Assembly (NCBI RefSeq): GCF_000400465.1
Contig: NW_008806274.1
Location: forward strand, 186,001-250,000
Origin: Wallemia ichthyophaga EXF-994
Lineage: Eukaryota > Basidiomycota > Wallemiomycetes > Wallemiales > Wallemiaceae
Length of the DNA stretch: 64,000 nucleotides
Reading direction: 5' to 3'
This document shows positions 56,336 to 64,000 of this stretch, one piece after another (the stretch's first letter is position 1; every line of letters starts with the position of its first letter). Position numbers and translations under genes: made by a program. The notes under the pieces were generated by a model. It saw nothing but the letters and a program-made list of their open reading frames with translations. It searched no databases and was not told where the DNA came from.

Positions 56336-57964
56336 CTAGAAGTTTGCAAATTTTCCAGCATCCTTTCTAGCCTTGGTCATAGCGGCAATAATAGCACAAC
56401 CGACACCAGAACCATCTTCAGCGTGTCTAGAGACAATCTTTTTACCATTTTCACCGAGAATGTCGACCAATGCATTGTGCATCTTTTCGGAATAGCCAGG
56501 GTACTTTTCGTAGAGAGATCCATCGACGGCGACATCACAACCGTCTTCTTCTATACCCTTGTGCTGAACAATGGCAGCAATACCACAAGCAGAGAGTCTT
56601 GCTGCACGCACACCGATCAACTCAGCCATCTTTTTGAAGAAGTGACGCTCCTCTTGGGTGGTGTTGAGGTCAAAGAAGTGAACAAACAATCCTGCACTAA
56701 GTAATTGCTCGTCAGTTGAATCAGTCTCCATCAATGACAAGAAGGCTGTTTGGAATACGAATGGCTTCTCAATCTTGTAAGTGTCTTGACCAAGGAAAAT
56801 GACACCCTCATCGATCATTTCACAGAGAATCAATCTGAATACTTCACCAAGGTAGAGACCAGCAATCATCTTCTCGTAAGCTTGCTCGTGTGGCTTGTTG
56901 GAGGTAAGATCGATAACTTCGTCGTACTTGGTGCGTGGAAGGTGCTTGTGGTCGAATGAGTCAAAGGCACCGTATTCACAGTTGATAGCCATTCTTTCAT
57001 CCGCTGGACAACCGTCGATTTTGAGCTTGGTGATATTGTGCATCTTGTCCATGTAAGCAGCGTTACAACCAGTACCCAAGATCAAACCAATGCGTGTGTT
57101 AGGGTGGGTGTACCTCGATGCAATCATAGTACCGGTAGTGTCGTTGATAATGGCAGTGACGGTAAGGGGGCACTTGACCTTTTGGAGTGACTGGTTGAAA
57201 AGCTCGCTAACATCCTTTCCTTCAACGCCTGGGTTTCCGAAGCCCTTTGTCCATCTAACGAGAACACCCTGGTCAATACGGTCTTGGAGGGTTGGGTAAG
57301 AGAAAGTGAAACCTAAAGCCATGCCCTCTGGAGTGCCATTAGGGAAGTGGTCATTTAAGAAAGTCATGAGACACTGAGCACAAAAGTCGAACAAAGAAGC
57401 ACCATCTTCTTGCTTCTGTTCCTCGGTCAAACGGTACTTGGATTGAGTAACTTCGAATTTTCCAGCACCCTTCAATTGTACGTGACAAACACGAAGATTT
57501 GTGCCACCGAGATCCAAGGCGATAAAGTCACCCTTCTCTTCGCCAGTTGGATAACCAAACACGTATGTTGGAATCATAGGCACAGTCTGTTCAGGCTCTC
57601 CCAAGCCTTTTCTCAGTGTCTTTACAAAGGCGTTTGTGATCAAGCGAAGACGAGCAGGAGAAATGCTAAGCTGCTCGACCAAGCCTTGGTAGTGGTCTTC
57701 TAATTCTGCAGGGATGGCGTGTGGAATGTCGCCAGTTTCATTTGAGCGGGTGTGTGATGCTGTGGTTGTACCGAGGATCGCAGAAGCAACTTCCTTCCTT
57801 GGTACGCTAGTTGAAGAGCGTCTTTGGTTCTGTAGAGGTGTGTCAGTGGGGCGTGGAAATGACTGGATTGGAGTGTGCAACGATATCGATTTGGATATCG
57901 ATCGACACAGGTAAAATCACAGTCTATTATTACTCATACTCACGTTTTGTGAGCTAACAGACAT
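56336..57964 (-). CDS. Hexokinase
   Basis: ATP-dependent hexose phosphorylation, first step of glycolysis. Exons 57944-57964 and 56336-57829 with a longer, 114-nt intron; 504 residues. The first exon encodes MSVSSQN. The large and small lobes carry FIALDLGGTNLRVCHVQLKG (phosphate 1), ALGFTFSYP, INDTTGTMIASRYTH, and GTGCNAAYMDK and VAVDGSLYEKYPGYSE near the C-terminus. A non-ATG frame would extend through the intron to 57880, but no ATG supports it. Strong codon bias. Which hexokinase paralogue it is cannot be decided. Confidence 0.88.
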
Positions 57965-58725
57965 TCTGCAGTGTTGAAAGTTGTAAACCAAGCGCGGCTT
58001 TAAGGGTCATGACGATCAGCAAACTCCGCGGAATCGAGTTTTCGGTTGTTCAGAAAATGCAGAATATACTTTGAAAATAACAGCGTCTATATCTGCCAAT
58101 ATTTGCTACTCATGTAGGTACAAATTTTCTATTCCAAGGAACACACCAATTGGACAGAGTTAGAAGCCTTGAGAGGTCATAGGGAATAAAGAAAATCGCT
58201 AGCTTCAAAGGGAGCTCTGTCCGGGAACTTATACATCGATAAACGTGTTGGTTAATCTGCAAGACACTCATGTTGACGCCAGGCATTGGCGTATGCTTTT
58301 CTAGTTTTTGGAAGCGGCCAAAGCTGAGTTATCACTGCTTGCACTGCCTGTGGACGATTTCGCGCTTTATGCGCTCGCATTGGATCGGTCCTGGGCATGT
58401 GCCAGCTTAAGGGCATAATTCGCGTTCCTTTGAGCAAAAAAAAAAAAACAAAAGCAGCCGAAGTCTTACGGCCTTTGAGATGCTCGAAATGATAATGCCA
58501 TATAAGAATCCCATCACTCCCCAGAAACTCCATCTTTCCACTCGGTTGAGCTAACCGCAACACAGCTGAACATCTGCGCAGAAAGAGGCTACTTGAAGAT
58601 TTCAGATGCCATCATATACATCGCTTTACCATATATCCATCCACACCAAATATCCTTGTCTGGTTTTACATTTTTGTGATTCTGTGCTGGCGCTACTTCT
58701 TGGACAAGTACTAGCATCAGCGGCA
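57965..58725. other. Intergenic region with an A-run before SEC61
   Basis: About 760 bp between the divergent hexokinase and SEC61 starts. It contains an uninterrupted A-run of about 13 at 58437-58449, next to a small inverted pair GGCCG/CGGCT-type at 58460-58480. On the minus strand this would read hairpin then T-run, like a Pol III stop, but upstream A and B boxes are not convincing. The minus-strand frame 58252-58563 was not accepted. Confidence 0.35.
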
Positions 58726-60351
58726 ATGTCGTCGTGTGAGTTGGCTTCAGAGTGTTATATATCACTGACACATCTACAGTCCGTTTCCTTCAACTCGTTA
58801 AACCGTTCCAGCAGGTGTGCTATCTTGGATGATTGGGGAACACGACTCACACAGCTCACAGATTCTCCCTGAAGTTTCTGCCCCAGAGCGCAAAGGTGGG
58901 ATTGGCGTTACAGCACAGATTCCCCTAACAGTCCTCCCACACAGTCCCTTTCAACCAGAAAGTAGCCTGGACAGCAGTCACGCTTCTTATTTTCTTGGTT
59001 TGCTCACAGGTTCCGCTTTATGGTATCGTGTCCAGTGATAGCTCTGATCCTTTATATTGGATGAGAGTTATCCTGGCCTCAAATCGTGGTACTCTTATGG
59101 AACTCGGTATCTCTCCAATCGTTACCTCTGGAATGATTATGCAGTTATTGGCAGGCGCTAACTTGATTGATGTTGATTTCTCTCTTAAGGAAGACAGAGC
59201 CTTGTTTGGCGCCGCTCAAAAATGTTAGTCTGCTGTCTCCGCCCGACACGTCGCTTACCAGCCACCAAAAAGTATTCGCGTTGATCATATCTCTCGGTCA
59301 AGCAACCGTATACGTCTTGACTGGCTTGTACGGCCAGCCATCTGACCTCGGTGCCGGTGTCTGCTTGCTTTTGGTCGTACAACTTGTTGCTGCTGCTCTG
59401 ATTGTCATTCTTCTCGATGAGTTGCTTCAAAAGGGTTACGGTCTTGGCTCTGGTATTTCTCTCTTTATTGCCACCAACATATGTGAATCTATCGTCTGGA
59501 AAGCTTTCTCACCAACGACAATCAACACGGGCCGTGGTCCAGAGTTTGAGGGTGCTTTGCTTGCTCTCGTCCACCTCCTCTTTACCTGGAATGACAAGAC
59601 TAGAGCACTCAAAGAAGCCTTCTACAGAGACAGACTTCCAAATGTCTCAAACTTGTTGGCTACTCTCGCAATATTTGCTGCCGTCATCTACTTGCAAGGA
59701 TTCAGAATTGAGATTCCGGTAAAATCCAACAGATTTAGAGGCCAACGTGGAACATACCCAGTCAAGTTATTCTACACATCTAACATGCCAATCATGTTAG
59801 AATCTGCACTTAGCTCAAACGTTTTTATCATTTCTCAAATGCTCTACAGCAGATTCCCTGATAACCTCCTTGTGAAGCTTATCGGTATTTGGGAACCATT
59901 GGAGGAGTCACCACAACTATTCGCTACTTCTGGTATCGCTTACTATATGTCACCACCACACACACTGCATGCGGCGTTAGTTGACCCATTCCACACAGCC
60001 ATTTACGTTGCGTTCATGCTCTCTGTTTGTGCCATCTTCTCCAAGACATGGATCGAAGTTTCAGGTTCAGGTCCAAGAGAAGTTGCTAAGCAGTTGAAGG
60101 ACCAACAAATGGTTATGGCTGGTCACAGAGAAGGATCGATGTACAAGGAGCTTAAGAGAGTTATTCCAACGGCTGCTGCTTTCGGTGGTGCTACTATCGG
60201 TGCTCTTTCCGTCGTTGCCGACTTGATCGGTGCTTTTGGTTCAGGCACTGGTATTCTTCTCGCCACTACCATCATCTACTCATACTTTGAAATCTCTTCG
60301 AGGGAGAATCTTAGTCCGGAGATGGCTTCGATGGGTGATATGATTGGGTAA
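58726..60351 (+). CDS. SEC61: ER translocon pore protein Sec61 alpha
   Basis: Ten-pass channel for co- and post-translational ER import. Five exons: 58726-58735, 58780-58814, 58862-58895, 58945-59223 and 59273-60351; 478 residues. Starts [20 protein letters not shown], then [40 protein letters not shown], and [20 protein letters not shown]. The cytosolic loops and the C-terminal [17 protein letters not shown] agree with Sec61. The first three exons are 10, 35 and 34 nt. Partner of SPC2 in the secretory entry pathway. Confidence 0.94.
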
Positions 60352-60550
60352 TTGACGTAGGAAAAGTAATTAATCAATTTCATTCTTAATACGTGAAAAA
60401 AGGGGATATACAAATAAAGTATTGGCGTATATAGCATACATTTCTGAATATTTAGCTCACTTAAACGAAAGATTGAATAAAAAGTCATGCTCTCCTTTCC
60501 CTTTACTTGTACGTCTTGAGTATCGTGTCTTATCTCTTAGTGTGCGTCTG

Positions 60551-61320
60551 AGGCCACTACGTGCTTTATGATGTTTGCTGTGAAATTCCCTTTGGTTCTC
60601 ATCGAAGTTGATGTTGAGTTAGACAGTGTTGAGGAGCCAGACGAGATATTTCTGTGGTATTCTCCGTTGGCTTTGTTCGGCTTCTCTATTTGCGAGTGGC
60701 GTCGATAGCAGTGCCTGGCAGAGCAAGTACACCACCAATAGCAGTAGAGGCGAGTCTAAAGCAAGTTCTAGTTGTTGAGCTCGTGAGGTTTAAAAGGCGC
60801 TTGCTGGGGAGACTGAAGGTGATTAGGGAATTTGCGCTTAAATGCGCTGCCCAGTGAGTTTCTAAAGCTTTTGTAACTCTGGATTTGCTCGGCTTACTCA
60901 AGCTGTTCAAGCCGATATTCCGGTGGAGGCGTTTCGCTTCTCTCGGCAGCTGAATTATTTCCATATCTTTCAAACTCTTTTCCTCTATTATGCCCATTGC
61001 ATTATTCACAAAGTTTCATTTGCAGACTTGCAGGGCTGTGCATACAGGAGACCAAGAACACCGAGAAGACCAAACAGAGAGTAGAGAATGAGGCTAACAT
61101 GCTTGAGATATTTTGTTACCGTTGCCAATATACATGGCCATCTCTTCGGACTTATAACGGTGGCGGATGAGATCGACTAAGTCAAAGCATATAAGCGGGA
61201 GATGAATGCAATAAATCTCTACAGAGCCACACTGATAACCCACAAACATTTGAAAAAGATATTTAAGATACCGCTACTGAAAATAATATTCTCGCTAACG
61301 CTGTCGTGATTCCTCTTCAT
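60551..61320 (-). other. Unresolved, probably multi-exon minus-strand region upstream of MET10
   Basis: An ATG at 61320 opens MKRNHDSVSENIIFSSGILN, IFFK, and, over a 65-nt candidate intron, FDLIRHRYKSEEMAMYIGN. Further downstream the minus strand has a hydrophobic piece and the frame from 61009 (MNNAMGIIEEKSLKDMEI) which can splice to IEKPNKANGEYHRN with a 47-nt intron and stop at about 60551. I could not join all the pieces into one unambiguous protein. It may be one small membrane protein plus a second gene. Positions of MET10's 5' leader overlap the 61320 start. Confidence 0.25.
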
Positions 61321-61399
61321 AACACGGTCATCTCGGACTTTTGAGTGAGTGGCGATGGAGATATATATTAACCCACTGAACATCGGCTCACTGCAGAAT

Positions 61400-64000
61400 A
61401 TGCCAGGATCTCTCAATCCGCCAATAAGCTCCGAAGGTCCTTCTACTTTAGCCCATTCGGTCAACGAAACAAGACAGAAATTTGAAAGCATGCCAATTAT
61501 AGACTCAGGTATAGCAACTCCCAACGATTCCGATAGATCGAGGCCAACTTCCACTCCAATCGACAAGGAAGAGCCTTCAGCCTCACTGAGGTCTCCAATC
61601 GTCGCTGTACAGCGTGCTGTGTCTGAAAAGTCCAACACCATCTTTGTCTACGATTCTGCCAAGTTTGACGGCTTCGGTGAGGATCTCAATGACGATCGTG
61701 TAAAGTTTATGCAGGATAGACAAGGCTCAGGCGCTGCGATCGCTGGTTATTCAAGAGCCAGCCAAGTTGGAACCATTTCAGTTCTCATCAACAGCCAATC
61801 ACTCACCAATTTCATCCCAGCTTTGAAATCTTACTCTGAGAAGTCAAAATTGGTGTTACAAGTCAACAGTTACGATAGAGACGCTGATCTTAACATAAGA
61901 AGCGGTATTTCAACCATTTTGGACGCTGCACACCAACTCGAAAACTACACTATCTTGTTATCAGCAAGCGCCGAGGAAGTTGTTCTTAACTCCCAACTCG
62001 CTTATGATTTGCCTGGAAACGTCATCCACGCATTTGATGGTATTTACGCTGCTAGAGAGAAGTCTAGTCTTCGCAACATCAAGCCGTCCTCAGGAGCTGC
62101 TGTCACATTCCACAGCTCAGAACCTGTCACAAAAGCTCTGGTCGTGCCTGGGTCTGATATCTCTAACGCCTTAATTGCTGGCTTAGACAAGTCGTATGGT
62201 TTGTTGGTCATTCACAAACTTCGTCCAACCAACTTGAAGGCTCTTAGCGAGAGCATTCCAGCCTCGATTGAAAATTTATTGGTCTACAACGATGAAAGGG
62301 CACAGGGAGTACTCTTGAATGACGTTGTATCTGCCGTTTTCACCGCTCAACGTAAAATCAAGGTTAATGCTTTCAGCGACCCTGCACCATTCACCGCTGC
62401 TGTTCCTCAAGATCAATCTAAGTCATGCGTGTTTGTTGAGCAACCAAACCAACTTACTGCTGATTTAGTTGGTTGTCTCTTTGCTCAAAACAAGAACCTT
62501 TCAACCAAAGTTCAAACTGCATACGATCACTTCATCGGTCAGACCGGATTGTCATTGTCTCATTTAAAGATTGGCAAACAAGACTCAGGCGCAGCACTTG
62601 CACTTCCTGTCGAATCTTCAGTTGACTTCCTCAGCGTGAATATTGCATCTTTGAAGCAAACGAATGTGTTCAAGTATGTGAAGGATGGTGGTATTGTTTT
62701 ACTCGATGGCCCACTTCAGACACCCGAGGAGGTTCCAGCGAAGCTTTCATATGCCGACAAGCAGACTGTTATCGAGAAGAGATTGAGATTATGGGTTGTT
62801 GACTCTGTTGCAATCTCAGAAGATCACCAATCTGTCGCGCTTCTCGTTGCCTTCTTGCTCCTCTTCACATCTTCAGTCCCAAGGTTGCCAACAAGCGTCA
62901 AGGGCTTGCTCAAAAACTTCCTTCCAGCGTTGCAAAAGATAGACACCATTATCACACACACGGAGGAGTCATTGTATGAGTCCGTCGTCGATAAAGCGTC
63001 TTGGTTAGCTGTGCAACCCGGCAAGGAGATCAAACCTGACTCGAGAATAGTTGGTATCAGCTTTAATGGATTATCTCCAGTCGCAGTCGGCACTCAGGAC
63101 GAGAATCTCAACAGCAAGGTTCATGCAATTAAAGGAAGTTGGGTAGAGCCAGCATGGCAATTGATGTTCAACGAATCTTTTACAACTGGTGCATCGGAGT
63201 ACGAAAGACCACTCGCAACTCTCAAACCATCGATCCCAGAGGACACACATCTCATCACTGTCCAGGAAAACCGCAGACTCACTCCAGATGACTACGACAG
63301 AAATGTTTTCCATATTTCATTCGATACGAACGGAACAGACTTGAAGTACGAGATTGGTGAGGCTTTGGGTATCTATGGACACAACGATGAGAGTGAAGTG
63401 AAGGACTTCTTGCAGTGGTATGGTCTCCCAGCAGATGGAGTGATTTCTGTCGAACATGACAATGGCAGAGTAGAGTCTAGGACTGTTTTCCAAGTATTCC
63501 AACAAGATGTCGATATCTTTGGTAAGCCACCAAAGTCATTCTTCGGCGCTCTTGAGGAGTATGCTTCGAGTAGAGAAGAGCAGCGCACATTGCGTTTCAT
63601 TAGCTCAGCTGAAGGATCATCGACCTTCAAGAAGATGTCTGAAATTGACACACTCACATACGCTGATGTGTTGAAGATGTTCCCATCGGCACGCCCACCA
63701 GCTTCCGAGTTATTGCACATGATCGGCGAGATCCACCCACGCCACTACTCCATAGCCTCCTCGAATGCGGCAGTCGGTAACCAGGTAGATCTGCTAATTG
63801 TGACAGTAGAGTGGAAGACACCATCTGGTGAGTGCAATTAGGTTTTTTTTTGTCGATTAACAAAAGACACAGGCTCACCACGCTACGGTCAATGTACGCG
63901 CTATTTGGCTGGTCTCGCAGTCGGTACCAAGGTAGCGGTATCTATCAAGCCATCAGTGATGAAGCTGCCAGAGCGCGACGATGCCCCTATCGTTATGGCT
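61400..64000 (+). CDS. MET10: Sulfite reductase flavoprotein subunit (partial)
   Basis: Alpha chain passing electrons from NADPH to the siroheme subunit in sulfate assimilation. Start set at ATG 61400 (MPGSLNPPISSEGPSTLAHS), because 61345-61396 looks like a 5'-UTR intron (GTGAGT donor, CTGCAG end). A frame from 61355 would only exist without that splice. The N-terminal half has a pyruvate-ferredoxin-oxidoreductase-like segment (about 90-480). After it comes the FAD-binding region, including WVEPAWQLMFNESF, DDYDRNVFHISFDTNGTDLK and ELLHMIGEIHPRHYSIASS. A 45-nt intron at 63828-63872 leads to GSPRYGQCTRYLAGLAVGTK at the right edge, where the gene is cut before its NADPH half. Confidence 0.9.

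Noticed and set aside
58252-58563. Minus-strand frame of 103 codons
   Set aside because: Spans an A-run and shows no conserved motif; more likely intergenic.

Overview
This is a compact, intron-rich fungal nuclear chromosome segment carrying about 44 protein genes in 64 kb. It contains HIS3, LEU4, PRO1 and MET10, a GPI-anchored wall protein, CAF-1, TFIIH, SEC61 and mitochondrial carrier genes. Introns are mostly 41-60 nt, with GTGAGT/GTGGGT donors, a CTNAC/CTCAC-like branch site close to the acceptor, and a few longer 5' introns. Gene density, very short introns, tiny first exons and the protein variants suggest a basidiomycete yeast or mould with a streamlined genome, for example a Wallemia-type lineage. 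That placement is inference only; no rRNA or other marker is present. I found no tRNA, rRNA, CRISPR array, transposon or bacterial-type operon by eye.

Layout. 1-7.4 kb: 5' end of alanine transaminase (-), Kre9-like GPI protein (+), HIS3 (-), a GT32-like glycosyltransferase (-), CAC2 (-) divergent from ISD11 (+), and seven-exon MND1 (-). 7.4-8.7 kb: a 1.3 kb stretch I cannot assign. 8.7-21.8 kb: G1 cyclin, nucleolar GTPase, GPI11, HNT1, a tail-anchored coiled-coil protein divergent from SUB1, an FHA-forkhead Fhl1-like protein, an orphan Ser-rich coiled-coil protein, an HSL-type hydrolase and QCR8. 22-32 kb: mitochondrial phosphate carrier, a PWI splicing factor divergent from a basic protein, SPC2, LEU4, a tiny Cys-rich protein, RPL15 and ARH1. 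32-46 kb: FRS1, two orphans, prefoldin 6, ADK1 divergent from CDS1, CSE1, PRO1 divergent from DLD1. 46-64 kb: LDB17, CaM kinase, SSL2/XPB, a vacuolar-type membrane protein divergent from a DUF1308 protein, SDO1, hexokinase, SEC61, an unresolved region and the 5' part of MET10.

Most genes are housekeeping: amino-acid synthesis, iron-sulfur assembly (ISD11 and ARH1), secretion (SEC61, SPC2, GPI11), ribosome biogenesis (RPL15, SDO1, nucleolar GTPase), chromatin and transcription (CAC2, SUB1, SSL2, Fhl1-like). They do not form functional clusters. Two architectural themes recur: divergent pairs whose start codons lie only 30-96 bp apart, and introns placed in or just after the start codon. Exon coordinates were derived by hand from frame continuity, splice signals and family alignment. 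The stated gene span runs from start codon to stop codon, introns included.

Most unusual observations: an Fhl1-like forkhead whose recognition-helix N-S-R-H-N residues are all replaced; a 75-residue Cys-rich orphan with its start codon alone in exon 1; a 9-bp perfect stem that swallows an SDO1 5' splice site; three stop-free introns of length 3n; a probable GC-AG intron in PRO1; and recurring 9-bp-period arrays in promoters.
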